Source: an uncultured Albidovulum sp.
Lineage (GTDB): Bacteria > Pseudomonadota > Alphaproteobacteria > Rhodobacterales > Rhodobacteraceae
Reading direction: 5' to 3'
NCBI GenBank assembly: GCA_913064775.1
Contig: CAJYAD010000008.1
Span: 91,953 to 155,952, forward strand
DNA: 64,000 nucleotides
The translations under genes were made by a program, and so were the position numbers. Position 1 is the first letter of the stretch; each line of letters starts with the position of its first letter. The notes under the pieces were generated by a model. That model was not told the DNA's origin and did not search any database. It saw only the letters and a program-made list of their open reading frames with translations. Of the stretch, positions 1 to 9,253 are shown in pieces.

Positions 1-1845
1 CTGCAAACCCAGCAGGCGATCTGGAACAAGCTGAAGAAGGAAATGGAATCGCAGGGCATCACCCTGCTGACCCGCGCCAAGCTGACCCGGCGCGATCACC
101 GTTTTCTGGAAGATTACTTCCTGCGCCAGGTGTTCCCGGTGCTCTCGCCCTTGGCGATCGACCCGGCGCATCCGTTCCCCTTCATCCCCAACACCGGCTT
201 TTGCCTGGCGCTGCAGCTGGAACGCAGCGCCGACGCGCGCCCGCTGCAGGCGCTGCTGCCGATCCCGCAGCAGGTGGCGCGTTTCGTGCCGCTGCCCGCC
301 GATCCCGGCGAATTTCGCTTCCTGCCGCTGGAAGAGCTGCTGCTGCTGCATCTGAGCCTGATCTTCCCGGGCTACCGCGACACCGGCCATTGCGCCTTTC
401 GCGTGCTGCGCGACAGCGATCTCGAGGTCGAGGACGAGGCCGAGGATCTGGTGCGCGAATTCGAGGTTGCGCTGAAACGCCGCCGCCGGGGCGAGGTGAT
501 CCGCATGACCATCACCTCCGGTGCCCCCGAGGATCTGCGCGAAACCGTGCGCAAGGAGCTGGGCGTCGCCGAGGACGAAGTGATCGAGATGCGCGGCCTT
601 CTCGGCGTCACCGACCTGAAAGAGCTGGTGCTGGACGCGCGGCGCGATCTGCAATGGCCCGCCTTCACCCCGCGGGTGCCCGAACGGGTGCAGGACCACG
701 AGGGCGACATGTTCGCGGCGATCCGCCAGAAGGACATGCTGCTGCACCACCCCTATGAGACCTTCGACATGGTCATCCGCTTCCTCGATCAGGCGGCGCG
801 CGACCCCAACGTCCTTGCGATCAAGCAGACGCTCTACCGCACCTCGCGCGACAGCCCGATCGTTTCGGCGCTGTGCGAGGCCGCCGAGGCGGGCAAGTCG
901 GTGACCGCGCTGGTGGAACTTAAGGCCCGCTTCGACGAGGCCGCAAACATCCGCCAGTCGCGCCGGCTGGAACGGTCCGGGGCGCATGTGGTCTATGGCT
1001 TCCTGCATCTCAAGACCCATGCCAAGATCAGCACCGTGGTGCGGCGCGAGGGCGACCAGCTGGTCACCTATACCCATTACGGCACCGGCAATTACCACCC
1101 GATCACCGCCCGCATCTATACCGACCTGAGCCTGTTCACCTGCGACGCCGCGTTGGGGCGCGACGCGACCAAGGTGTTCAATTACCTGTCGGGCTATGCC
1201 CAGCCCGAGGGGTTGGAGAATCTGGCGATCTCGCCGCTCAACATGAAATCACGTCTGATCGAATCGATCGACGCCGAGGCCGCCCATGCCCGCGCCGGCC
1301 GCCCGGCCCAGATCTGGGCCAAGATGAACGCGCTGACCGAACCAGCGGTGATCGACGCGCTCTATGGCGCCAGCCGCGCCGGGGTGAAGATCGATCTGGT
1401 GATCCGCGGCATCTGCAACCTGCGCCCCGGGATCAGGGGATTGTCGGAAAACATCCGCGTCAAATCCATCGTCGGGCGGTTTCTGGAACACAGCCGCATC
1501 GTGTGCTTCGGCAACGGCCAGGGCCTGCCCTCGGATCAGGCGCGGGTCTATATCTCATCGGCCGACTGGATGGAGCGCAACCTTGACCGCCGGGTCGAGA
1601 CGCTGATCGAGATCAAGAACCGCACGGTGAAGGAACAGATCGTCGGCCAGATCATGGCCGGCAACCTGGCGGACGAGGCGCAAAGTTTCCTGTTGCAGCC
1701 CGATGGCCATTACATCCGCCAGCTCAGCCCCGCGGGGGGGGCGCTGTTCAACTGCCACCGCTTCTTCATGGAAAACCCCTCGCTCTCGGGCCGCGGCAGT
1801 GCGGGGGCGAAGGACGTCCCCCAACTGGCCCGGCTAAAGACCTGA
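1..1845 (+). CDS. ppk1: Polyphosphate kinase 1, 5' end outside window
   Basis: Makes long-chain polyphosphate reversibly from ATP. The frame is open from base 1, 14 codons before the first in-frame ATG at 43, so the gene begins upstream; 614 codons are present, most of the usual roughly 700-residue enzyme. The autophosphorylated His is in KTHAK (codon 340) and the second active-site His in THYGTGNY (codon 359). An upstream FPNTGF block and a downstream [15 protein letters not shown] block also fit PPK1. It is followed after 187 bp by ppx on the same strand, the common ppk-ppx polyphosphate pairing. Identification is secure from motifs; only the N-terminus cannot be seen. Confidence 0.95.
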   Translation: MQTQQAIWNKLKKEMESQGITLLTRAKLTRRDHRFLEDYFLRQVFPVLSPLAIDPAHPFPFIPNTGFCLALQLERSADARPLQALLPIPQQVARFVPLPADPGEFRFLPLEELLLLHLSLIFPGYRDTGHCAFRVLRDSDLEVEDEAEDLVREFEVALKRRRRGEVIRMTITSGAPEDLRETVRKELGVAEDEVIEMRGLLGVTDLKELVLDARRDLQWPAFTPRVPERVQDHEGDMFAAIRQKDMLLHHPYETFDMVIRFLDQAARDPNVLAIKQTLYRTSRDSPIVSALCEAAEAGKSVTALVELKARFDEAANIRQSRRLERSGAHVVYGFLHLKTHAKISTVVRREGDQLVTYTHYGTGNYHPITARIYTDLSLFTCDAALGRDATKVFNYLSGYAQPEGLENLAISPLNMKSRLIESIDAEAAHARAGRPAQIWAKMNALTEPAVIDALYGASRAGVKIDLVIRGICNLRPGIRGLSENIRVKSIVGRFLEHSRIVCFGNGQGLPSDQARVYISSADWMERNLDRRVETLIEIKNRTVKEQIVGQIMAGNLADEAQSFLLQPDGHYIRQLSPAGGALFNCHRFFMENPSLSGRGSAGAKDVPQLARLKT

Positions 1846-1916
1846 GGGGCCGCGCGGTCGCATCGATGCCCCCCCAGCGCCTCATGGCCCCTCCCCCGCC
1901 CGCCGCACGCAACCCC

Positions 1917-1961
1917 GCCGCCTGTCGCCCCGCCGCTTGTCGCCCCGCCGGTTGTCGCCCC
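1917..1961. repeat. Three 15-bp tandem copies in the ppk1-ppx gap
   Basis: Three consecutive units of the form GCCGCYTGTCGCCCC (1917-1931, 1932-1946, 1947-1961, the last with one further change) lie in the 187-bp gap between ppk1 and ppx. A fourth partial GC-rich unit follows. No promoter or terminator is evident in the gap, so the repeat is more likely slippage in GC-rich DNA than a functional element. Confidence 0.7.
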
Positions 1962-2032
1962 GCCCCCGGCCGCCCCATTGACGCACCGCGCCGCGCCCGG
2001 CACTCTCACCCCGTATCAAGGCGGACCGCCCG

Positions 2033-3598
2033 ATGACCGACCAGCAAGACGCCAGCGAAGAGTGGGGCCCCTTCGGACGCCCGCTGTTCGAGGATCCCTC
2101 GGCCCGGGCGCTGTCGCGCATTGGCGTGGTGGATGTGGGCTCCAACTCGGTCCGGCTGGTGGTCTTCGATGGCGCCGCCCGCTCGCCGGCCTATTTCTAC
2201 AACGAAAAGATCCTTTGCGGCCTGGGCCAGGGCCTGGCCGCCACCGGCCGGCTGAACCCCGAGGGCAAGCTGCGCGCGCTTTCGGCGCTCAAGCGCTTCG
2301 TGCTGATCGCGAAAAGCATGGGCATCCTCGCCCTCACCGCGGTCGCCACCGCCGCCATGCGCGAGGCCGAGGACGGCGCCGAGTTCCGCGCAGAGGTCCT
2401 GCGCGAGACCGGCCTGCGCCTGTGGCTGATCGACGGCCCCGAAGAGGCGCGGCTGTCGGCCCAGGGCGTGCTGCTGGGCTGGCCCGAGGCCGAGGGCATC
2501 GTCTGCGATATCGGCGGCTCCTCGATGGAGCTGGCGGTGGTCGGCCAAGGCCGCATCGGCAAGCGCGTGACCTCGCCGCTGGGGCCGTTCCGCCTGCAGC
2601 AGATCGAGGGCGGCGCCAGGGGCCGCAAGCGGCATATCGAGAAGATCCTGCATGAGCTGAAGGTCGAGCTGCAGGCCGATCACCGCAAGCTCTACCTCGT
2701 CGGCGGGTCGTGGCGCGCGCTGGCCAAGATCGACATGGAGCGGCGCAACTACCCGCTGGCGGTGCTGCACGAATACCGCATGAGCCAGAAGCATGCCCTC
2801 GCCACGATCGACCTGATCGCCACCAGCGACCTGAGCGAGCTGCGCGGCAAGACCGGCACCTCGCCCGCCCGGATGGAGCTGGTGCCGCTGGCCGCCGAGG
2901 TGCTGAAGCAGCTGATCCGGATCTTCCACCCGCGTGAGATCGACATTTCCTCTTACGGAATCCGCGAGGGGCTGCTGTACGAGCAGATGCCTCAGCGCCT
3001 GCGCACCCGCGACCCGCTGATCGAGGCCTGCCGCTTCGCCGAGGCCACCAGCGCCCGCCAGCCCGGTTTCGGCCGCAAGCTGTATGATTTCCTGATGCCG
3101 CTGTACAAATCTGCACCGCGCGCGCGGCTGCGGCTGATCAAGGCGGCCTGTCTTCTGCACGACACCACCTGGCGCGCCCATCCCGATTACCGCGCCGAGG
3201 TTTGTTTCGACAACGCGACCCGCGCCAACCTGGGTGGGCTGAACCATCGAGAGCGCGTGTTCCTGGGCCTGTCCTTGCTGCACCGCTACAAGAACAGCCG
3301 CTCCGGCGTCCGGTTCGAGCCGCTCTACAAGCTGCTCGACGAACGCGAATTGCAGGAGGCCGAGGTGCTGGGCAAGGCGATGCGCTTTGGCGCGATGATC
3401 GCGATGGACGATCCCACCCGGGTGGCCGAGCTGCGCTATTTCCCGCGCAAGAAGACCCTGGAGCTGCGTCTGAAGGACGATGGCGAAGGCTTGTTCGGAG
3501 AGGTCGCCCAGGCGCGCTTTGCCTCGCTCGCCTCGGCGCTGAAGGTGAGCGCCACGGTCACCGTCGCGCGCGGCCACGCCGCATCCAGAACTGGCTAA
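2033..3598 (+). CDS. ppx: Exopolyphosphatase, Ppx/GppA family
   Basis: Hydrolyses terminal phosphate from polyphosphate (possibly also pppGpp). The 521-residue protein begins with the ASKHA-fold nucleotide/phosphate loop VVDVGSNSVRLVVFDG (about residues 32-47) and has the second glycine-rich loop DIGGSSMELAVV near residue 160, followed by a C-terminal helical HD-like region with LLHDTTW. Length fits long Ppx proteins. The start ATG at 2033 follows ppk1 by 187 bp. Its TAA stop overlaps by four bases the stop of the convergent small secreted-protein gene. Ppx rather than GppA is inferred from the ppk1 neighbour. Confidence 0.92.
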   Translation: MTDQQDASEEWGPFGRPLFEDPSARALSRIGVVDVGSNSVRLVVFDGAARSPAYFYNEKILCGLGQGLAATGRLNPEGKLRALSALKRFVLIAKSMGILALTAVATAAMREAEDGAEFRAEVLRETGLRLWLIDGPEEARLSAQGVLLGWPEAEGIVCDIGGSSMELAVVGQGRIGKRVTSPLGPFRLQQIEGGARGRKRHIEKILHELKVELQADHRKLYLVGGSWRALAKIDMERRNYPLAVLHEYRMSQKHALATIDLIATSDLSELRGKTGTSPARMELVPLAAEVLKQLIRIFHPREIDISSYGIREGLLYEQMPQRLRTRDPLIEACRFAEATSARQPGFGRKLYDFLMPLYKSAPRARLRLIKAACLLHDTTWRAHPDYRAEVCFDNATRANLGGLNHRERVFLGLSLLHRYKNSRSGVRFEPLYKLLDERELQEAEVLGKAMRFGAMIAMDDPTRVAELRYFPRKKTLELRLKDDGEGLFGEVAQARFASLASALKVSATVTVARGHAASRTG

Positions 3599-3927
3599 AG
3601 CTCGGTCTCGTTGCCCCGGTCGCCCGGCGGGATCGGCACCAGCGGCACCTTGCGACGGATCAGGATATCGCCATTGGGCAGCACGACCGGCGCCTCATAG
3701 GCGCTCAGATCCCCCATCACGGCGCCGAGATTGCCCATCATCTCGCGCATCTTCGGCTCCATCTGCGCAAGCATTCCGCGCAGCATCAACTGCGTGCCCT
3801 GTTGCAGCAAATCGAGCCCCTTCGACATGTCGCCGGGGGCGGGCGGCGGCGCGGGGGACGGCCCGGAACCCTCGGCCAAGGCCGGGGTCGCGAGGGCGAG
3901 GCAAAGAAGCAGGGCGAGCGGTTTCAT
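3595..3927 (-). CDS. Small secreted protein, function unknown
   Basis: A 110-residue protein with a clear Sec signal peptide (MKPLALLLCLALATPALA, cut after about residue 18), a Pro/Gly/Ser-rich stretch, an amphipathic Met- and Gln-rich helical middle (QQGTQLMLRGMLAQMEPKMR) and a short basic beta-like end (GDILIRRKVPLVPIP). I recognise no enzyme motif. Its stop overlaps that of ppx in tail-to-tail arrangement. The upstream side carries a gene-end repeat element, so it probably has its own promoter. Codon use matches the surroundings and the signal peptide supports a real gene exported to the periplasm. Confidence 0.75.
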   Translation of the reverse strand: MKPLALLLCLALATPALAEGSGPSPAPPPAPGDMSKGLDLLQQGTQLMLRGMLAQMEPKMREMMGNLGAVMGDLSAYEAPVVLPNGDILIRRKVPLVPIPPGDRGNETEL

Positions 3928-3998
3928 GGGCGCAGTATAGGGCCGTGGGTGAGTCGCTCAAAGCGCCGGCTTCGGCGCCCGGGGCAGATGGCGGCGCC

Positions 3999-4048
3999 GG
4001 GGGTTTCACACCCCCGGACCCCCGTGGAGTATTGCCACCAAGGTGAAT
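3999..4048. repeat. Rhodobacterales gene-end element, copy 1
   Basis: GGGGGTTTCACACCCCC hairpin followed by GGACCCCCGTGGAGTATTGCCACCAAGGTGAAT. It is the most divergent of six related elements in the window (others near 11.05, 33.9, 38.25, 50.6 and 61.8 kb). It lies in the 148-bp gap between the nuclease stop and the secreted-protein start, read on the plus strand. Confidence 0.6.
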
Positions 4049-4075
4049 GGGAAAGGTGCGGTGGGGGACGGCGCG

Positions 4076-5119
4076 CTAGATCTCCAGATCGACGCTGACG
4101 GGGAAATGGTCCGATGCCGCCAGCAGCGCCGCGCGCAGGGGGGCGTCGGACCAGCATTCGGGGTCATCGAACGGATGCCAGATCCGCCAGACGGGCCGCT
4201 TCGACATCAGGTCGGGGCTGAGCATGATGTAATCCAGCAGCGCCGAGAAATAGCGTTTCTGATCGACCAGATAGAACCGCGCCGAGACCGGCTGCACCCC
4301 CAGACGCGAGCCCAGCGCCATCTGCGCATGCGGATCGATCAGCCGCCGCGCGGGGTCGGGGTCGAGGCCCAGCACCACCTCGATCCCGGAATGGCCGAAG
4401 AGGCGCTCGTAATCGTCAAGACCGGGGCCGTCGTTGAAATCGCCCATCACCATCAGCGGCGCGCCCGCATCCAGCACCTCATCGACCCGGGCGCGCAGCC
4501 AGACGCATTGCGCCAGCTGCTTGCGCCGGTTCTCGATGCCGATGCGCACCGCCTGTTCGGGCGTGCGTGCGCCATGCGGGGCCTTCGACTTGGCATGCAC
4601 CCCGATCATGCGCAGCGACAGCCCGGTGCGGGTGGTCACCGCCAGCTCCAGCGGCGGCTTGGAGAAGGTGATCAGCTCTGGTGTGGCATCGATATCCAGA
4701 TCGTAGCGGAACACCCCGTCGAAGCGCGGCGCGCCGTCGGGGCCGGCGGGCACGCCTTTCTTGCCGGTCGGCGCGCCCATCGGGGCGTGTTCGGCGGTGA
4801 GGCGATCGGGATCGAACAGCAGCGCGATCTCCTGCTCGGTCTCGGAGGAGAAGCCGGTCACCGCGCGCCGCGCCCTGAGGCCCGCGAAATCCGCGAAGGC
4901 CTCTAGCTGGGCCACGGTCGAGCGGCGATGGTTGTCGTCGGGCGCCTCGATCACCATCACCGCATCGGCGTCGAGCGCGGCGAAGACCCGTGCCAGCGCC
5001 GAAAGCTGCTGGGCCCGCGTCACCTGATATCGCGCCGACCAAGCGCCATCGTGAAGCATCCGCCCCTCGGGCGAGAACAGGGCGCCGAACCATTCGACAT
5101 TGTAGCTGGCGATCCGCAC
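4076..5119 (-). CDS. Endonuclease/exonuclease/phosphatase (EEP) family protein
   Basis: A 347-residue protein of the EEP (DNase I-like/exonuclease III-like) superfamily. The opening MRIASYNVEWFGALF supplies the metal-site Asn, DADAVMVIEAPDD holds the catalytic Glu in the usual I-x-E-x-x-D context, VHAKSKAP and MGDFNDGPGLDD supply the His/Asp-Asn residues, and SDHFPVSVDLEI is the terminal SDHxP motif. The start is a GTG at 5119, six bases after the stop of the upstream co-chaperone gene, implying one transcript. The exact substrate (DNA, RNA or phosphoester) cannot be told from motifs. Confidence 0.85.
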   Translation of the reverse strand: MRIASYNVEWFGALFSPEGRMLHDGAWSARYQVTRAQQLSALARVFAALDADAVMVIEAPDDNHRRSTVAQLEAFADFAGLRARRAVTGFSSETEQEIALLFDPDRLTAEHAPMGAPTGKKGVPAGPDGAPRFDGVFRYDLDIDATPELITFSKPPLELAVTTRTGLSLRMIGVHAKSKAPHGARTPEQAVRIGIENRRKQLAQCVWLRARVDEVLDAGAPLMVMGDFNDGPGLDDYERLFGHSGIEVVLGLDPDPARRLIDPHAQMALGSRLGVQPVSARFYLVDQKRYFSALLDYIMLSPDLMSKRPVWRIWHPFDDPECWSDAPLRAALLAASDHFPVSVDLEI

Positions 5120-5125
5120 CGCGCG

Positions 5126-5809
5126 TCAGGCCGCACGCTGGCCCGAGATTTCCTCCCAGGCCGCGTTCACCGCGATCAGGCGGTCGTTGGCCAGCATCAG
5201 GGCCTCTTGCGGGACGCCGCGCGCCTGCATCCGGTCGGGGTGGCAATCCTTCACCGCGCGGTGCCAGGCGGCGCGGATCTGGTCAATCGGGGTGGCGGGG
5301 GCGACGCCCAGCACGTCGTAGGGATCGGGGGGCACATTGGCCACATGACGCGCCTTGAGGCTGCGAAAGCAGCGCCCGTCGAGGCCGAATATCTGCGCCA
5401 CACGGTGCAGGAAGGCATCCTCTGACGGGTGGTATTCGCCATCCGCCACCGCGATGTGGAAGAGCCCGTCCATCAGGTCGATCAGCACCTGGTCGTCGTC
5501 GGTGAACATGCGCCTGATTCGGCGCGCGTAATCCTCGAAGCCCGCCACGTCCTGGCGGGCCAGGTTGAACACCCGCGCGGCGTTGGCCTCTTCCGATCGC
5601 GGGATCTCGAACACCTGACGAAAGGCCGAGACCTCATCGCGCGTCACATGGCCGTCGGCCTTGGCCATCTTGGCCCCCAGCGCGATCACCGCGATGGTGA
5701 AGGCGACCGAGCGTTCGGGCGGCGCGCGCAGCTTTTCGAATACCGCGCCCAGCCCCTCGCCCTTGGCGAGAGACGAGATCGCGGCAGAGATGCGGGCCCA
5801 GATCGACAT
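5126..5809 (-). CDS. TerB/DjlA-type J-domain co-chaperone
   Basis: A 227-residue protein with an N-terminal TerB-like helical domain (about residues 25-150, acidic patches such as MAKADGHVTRDE and IAVADGEYHPSED) and a C-terminal J domain (PPDPYDVLGVAP to the end) carrying the essential HPD tripeptide in DCHPDRM. J domains stimulate DnaK ATPase. The layout resembles DjlA but lacks the N-terminal membrane anchor of E. coli DjlA, so the protein is probably cytoplasmic. It sits between a GNAT gene (31 bp upstream) and the EEP nuclease (6 bp downstream) on the same strand. Confidence 0.88.
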   Translation of the reverse strand: MSIWARISAAISSLAKGEGLGAVFEKLRAPPERSVAFTIAVIALGAKMAKADGHVTRDEVSAFRQVFEIPRSEEANAARVFNLARQDVAGFEDYARRIRRMFTDDDQVLIDLMDGLFHIAVADGEYHPSEDAFLHRVAQIFGLDGRCFRSLKARHVANVPPDPYDVLGVAPATPIDQIRAAWHRAVKDCHPDRMQARGVPQEALMLANDRLIAVNAAWEEISGQRAA

Positions 5810-5840
5810 GGCGCCAGTTTAACCGCTGCGGCGCGGCATG

Positions 5841-6335
5841 TCAGGAGAGCATTTTCTGCATCAGCACAAGATCCATCCAGCGCCCGAACTTGAAGCCGAC
5901 CTCGCGCAGCACGGCGACCTCGGCATAGCCCAGCGCCGCATGGAAGGCGCGGCCCGAGGGGTTTTCGGCGCTGACCCCGGCAAAGATCGAATGTGCGCCG
6001 GCGGTGCGCGCGTGATCCTCGATCGCCGCCATCAGCGCGCGGCCCAGCCCCCGGCCGCGGGCGGCGGGGGCAAGGATGATCGTATGTTCCACCGTGCGCG
6101 CGTAGCCGACGCCGCCGCGGAACTGGCCGTAGGTGGCAAAGCCCAGCAGCCCGCCGTCCGCCTCAGCCAGCAGGAAGGCGTGGCCCTCGGCCTGCTTCTG
6201 GGCGAAGCTTTGCGCGAGGTCGGCGGCGGTCTTCTCGACGGCGTTGAAGGTGCTGGCACTGTCGCGGATCACCGGGTTCCAGATCGCGGCGACAGCGGCG
6301 GCGTCGCTTGCCGTCGCGGGGCGGATGCGGCTCAT
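5841..6335 (-). CDS. GNAT N-acetyltransferase, phosphinothricin/MddA-like
   Basis: A 164-residue acetyltransferase starting MSRIRPATASDAAAVAAIWN. The acetyl-CoA loop is visible as APAARGRGLGRALM, and the C-terminal part has GRAFHAALGYAEVAVLREVGFKFGRWMD, typical of the Pat/MddA group that acetylates phosphinothricin or methionine sulfone. The reading frame extends further upstream, but ATG 6335 is preferred because it overlaps the TGA of the preceding glyoxalase-like gene (ATGA), which indicates translational coupling. The substrate is inferred from family resemblance only. Confidence 0.88.
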   Translation of the reverse strand: MSRIRPATASDAAAVAAIWNPVIRDSASTFNAVEKTAADLAQSFAQKQAEGHAFLLAEADGGLLGFATYGQFRGGVGYARTVEHTIILAPAARGRGLGRALMAAIEDHARTAGAHSIFAGVSAENPSGRAFHAALGYAEVAVLREVGFKFGRWMDLVLMQKMLS

Positions 6336-6955
6336 AGCAGGCGGATTCCGTGCGGGGTTTCGATCTCGGCGCGCATCTCGGGGCGGGGACCCGGGACCAC
6401 CGCGACGCGGGCCTCCGCGATCAGCGGGGCGAGGGCCGCGCGCAACGCCTCGGCCTCGGGGTGGGCGATCTCGAAGCGCTTCAGCCGGCAGCCCGCATCG
6501 GCCAGCCGCCGGGTGGGATGCCGCGTGGTGGCGGCCGCGCCCTGCCATTGGATCATCGCGGGAAAGGCGTTGTCAAAGGGCAGCCTGCCGTCCCCCGGCA
6601 CCGCCATGCGCCAGCGCAGATCGTCGCGGGCAAATTGCATCGGCTGCCCCGCGCCCTCGGGCGCCGCCGCCGCCGCGGCCTCCAGATCGTCACAGCGCGC
6701 GATCCAGTTGGTCACCCGGGGCGGGCCTGCGAAGCTGTCCAGATCGAACCAGCGCGGGTGGTCGGGGGGCGGCGCCGCGGGGTCGATCGCGATCACCTCG
6801 AGATAGAGATCCCCGAGCCCCAGCAGGCGGTTGTGCGTGGCCATCCGCGCATGCTGCCCGCCCGGCCCCAGGGGCAGGCCCAGAGCCGCCTCGACCGCAG
6901 CGACGCCTTCGTCCAGCGTCTCGGCCGAAACGGCGAAATGATCGAAAATCAGCAC
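6332..6955 (-). CDS. Glyoxalase-like (VOC) domain protein
   Basis: A protein of about 207 residues matching the Glyoxalase_3-like pattern: the first beta strand LIFDHFAVSAE with the usual DHxx His, then ATHNRLLGLGDLYLEVIAIDP and IQWQG. The frame continues upstream without a good start; a GTG at 6955 is chosen because an AAGGGGG Shine-Dalgarno sequence lies five bases before it (a GTG at 6958 is the alternative). It ends in an ATGA overlap with the GNAT gene and probably heads the operon VOC-GNAT-co-chaperone-nuclease. The 240 bp to divergent hyuA should hold both promoters. Substrate unknown. Confidence 0.78.
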   Translation of the reverse strand: MLIFDHFAVSAETLDEGVAAVEAALGLPLGPGGQHARMATHNRLLGLGDLYLEVIAIDPAAPPPDHPRWFDLDSFAGPPRVTNWIARCDDLEAAAAAAPEGAGQPMQFARDDLRWRMAVPGDGRLPFDNAFPAMIQWQGAAATTRHPTRRLADAGCRLKRFEIAHPEAEALRAALAPLIAEARVAVVPGPRPEMRAEIETPHGIRLL

Positions 6956-7198
6956 CACATCCCCCTTGCTTGCGGGCGCCGGATCCCGCCCGCGCGCCGT
7001 CTTGAGGCAACTATTCCCACGGTGGCCGGGAAAGTCACGCGGTTCTGGCGCGCGGCAGTGGCGGTTGCGCATTTTGCGGGCAGGGCCGAGCGCCGCGCAG
7101 GCAGGGCGGCCGGGCAAGGCCCCCCTCCCCTCCCAGATTGACTTTCGCCGGGCGACAGGAAATCATTCGCATACAAACGTTCTAGAGCGGAGGTTCGG

Positions 7199-9253
7199 AT
7201 GGCGGCGCGGGGACAGGTCGTGGGGGTCGATGTGGGCGGCACGTTCACCGATCTCGTGGCGCTGGATCCGGGCACCGGCGCGGTGCGGCTGGCCAAGGTG
7301 CCCTCGACGCCGGAGAATCAGGCTTTCGGCGTGATGGCGGCGCTGGCCGAGGCCGAGGTGGATCTGGCGGCGCTGGATCTGATCGTCCACGGCACCACGA
7401 CGACGACCAACGCGGTGCTCGAACGCAAGCTGTCCAAGACCGGGCTGATCACCACCCGGGGCTTTCGCGACGTGCTGGAACTGGGCCGCCGCACCCGACC
7501 ACAAGCCTATGGCATGACGGGAACCTTCACCCCGATCATCCCGCGCGATCTGCGCCTTGAGGTGCCCGAGCGGATGGACGCAGGCGGCGCCGTGGTGACG
7601 CCCTTGGACGAGGACGCGCTGCAAGGCGCCGCCCGCCAGCTGCTGTCCGAGGGCTGCGAATCGCTGGTGATCCACTTCCTGCATGCATACGCCAACCCCG
7701 CGCATGAATTGCGCGCCGCCGAGGTGCTGCGCCCGCTTTGGCCCAACGACTACATCACCCTTGGCCATGCGCTCTTGTCGGAAAGCCGCGAGTTCGAGCG
7801 CGGGGTGACAGCGGCGGTCAATGCCTCGGTCCAGCCGTTGTTGGAGCGCTACATCCGCCGCCTGATCGATGAGCTTGCCCGGGGCGGCTATCGCGGCGAC
7901 GTGCTGGTGATGAACGGCAACGGTGGCATGGTCTCATCTCAGCGGGTGGCGCGCGAGGCGGCGAAGACGGTGATGTCGGGGCCGGCCTCGGGGGTGATGG
8001 CGGCGGCCTATACCGGGCGGCGCACCGGCCTGTCCGATCTGATCACCTATGACATGGGCGGCACCTCGACCGATGTCGCGCTGATCCGCGGGGCCGAGCC
8101 GTCGGTCTCGAATGAGATCGAGATCGAATATGCCATGCCGATCCATGTGCCGATGGTCGACGTGCGCACCGTGGGTGCGGGCGGCGGGTCGATCGCGCGG
8201 GTCAATGCGGCGGGCTTGCTGGAGGTCGGCCCCGAAAGCGCCGGCGCCAGCCCCGGGCCGATCTGCTATGGGCGCGGCGGGACCGAGCCCACGATTTCGG
8301 ATGCGAACCTGCTGCTGGGGCGGCTGGATCCCGGGAAGCTGAAATCGGTGCAGGGCGGGGTGACGCTGGAGACCGTCGCGCGGATCTTCGACGACGCCTT
8401 GGGCGCCCGGCTGGGGCTGCCCGCCATCGAGGCGGCCGAGGCGGTGATCCGGCTGGCCAATATCAAGATGGCGGGGGCGATCCGCATGGTCTCGGTCTCG
8501 CTGGGCGCCGATCCGCGCGATTTCGCCCTGTTCGCCTTCGGCGGCGCGGGGCCCTTGCACGCCTGCGCGCTGGCGCGCGAGTTGGGCATTCCCCGGGTGC
8601 TGATCCCGGCGCGCCCCGGCATCACCAATGCGCTGGGCTGCGTGGTGGCCGACCTGCGCCACGATTTCGTCACCACGCTGAACACGCCGCTCGACACGCT
8701 CGACATGGGCCTGCTGCACGACACGCTCAGCGCCCAGGCGGCCGAGGGCGAGGCGCTGATCGCCGCCGAGCGGATCGAGATCGGCGAGGTTCGGCGCCTC
8801 TACTCCGTCGACATGCAGTTCCAGGGCCAGACCCATTTGCTGCGCGTGCCGCTTGATGGCCCCGAGATCACCCGCGACGCCCTGCGCGCCCGCTTCGAGG
8901 AGGTCTACTTTGCCCGCTTCCGGGTTGAGCTGGCCGAGATCCGCGCCGCCGTGGTCAACGCCAATTGCTCGGTCATCGGGGCGCGCCCGCCGCTGGATCT
9001 GTCGACGCTGATCGACCCCGCCGGGCGCCGCCCCACGACCGAGGCCGCCCGGACCGGCATCCGCCCGGTGTATTTCGACGGCATCTGGCACGACACCCCC
9101 GTCTACTGGCGCGATCACCTGCCGCTGGACGCGGTGCTGCAAGGCCCCGCGATCGTCGCGCAGATGGACACGACCCTGCTGATCCCGCCCGGCGACCGCG
9201 CGGAAGGCGACGCGCAGGGCAACCTCATCGTCACCGTAGGAGATGCGGCATGA
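7199..9253 (+). CDS. hyuA: Hydantoinase/5-oxoprolinase subunit A
   Basis: A 684-residue ATP-dependent amidohydrolase subunit of the HyuA/OXP/acetone carboxylase-beta family, which opens cyclic imides such as N-methylhydantoin or 5-oxoproline with subunit B. Visible landmarks are the N-terminal phosphate loop VDVGGTFTDLVAL (about residues 10-22), the second loop DMGGTSTDVALI (about residue 285), and the conserved FGGAGPLHACALARELGI near residue 450. ATG 7199 is preceded by an AGCGGAGG ribosome-binding site. The TGA stop overlaps the ATG of hyuB (ATGA). The substrate cannot be assigned from sequence. Confidence 0.93.
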   Translation: MAARGQVVGVDVGGTFTDLVALDPGTGAVRLAKVPSTPENQAFGVMAALAEAEVDLAALDLIVHGTTTTTNAVLERKLSKTGLITTRGFRDVLELGRRTRPQAYGMTGTFTPIIPRDLRLEVPERMDAGGAVVTPLDEDALQGAARQLLSEGCESLVIHFLHAYANPAHELRAAEVLRPLWPNDYITLGHALLSESREFERGVTAAVNASVQPLLERYIRRLIDELARGGYRGDVLVMNGNGGMVSSQRVAREAAKTVMSGPASGVMAAAYTGRRTGLSDLITYDMGGTSTDVALIRGAEPSVSNEIEIEYAMPIHVPMVDVRTVGAGGGSIARVNAAGLLEVGPESAGASPGPICYGRGGTEPTISDANLLLGRLDPGKLKSVQGGVTLETVARIFDDALGARLGLPAIEAAEAVIRLANIKMAGAIRMVSVSLGADPRDFALFAFGGAGPLHACALARELGIPRVLIPARPGITNALGCVVADLRHDFVTTLNTPLDTLDMGLLHDTLSAQAAEGEALIAAERIEIGEVRRLYSVDMQFQGQTHLLRVPLDGPEITRDALRARFEEVYFARFRVELAEIRAAVVNANCSVIGARPPLDLSTLIDPAGRRPTTEAARTGIRPVYFDGIWHDTPVYWRDHLPLDAVLQGPAIVAQMDTTLLIPPGDRAEGDAQGNLIVTVGDAA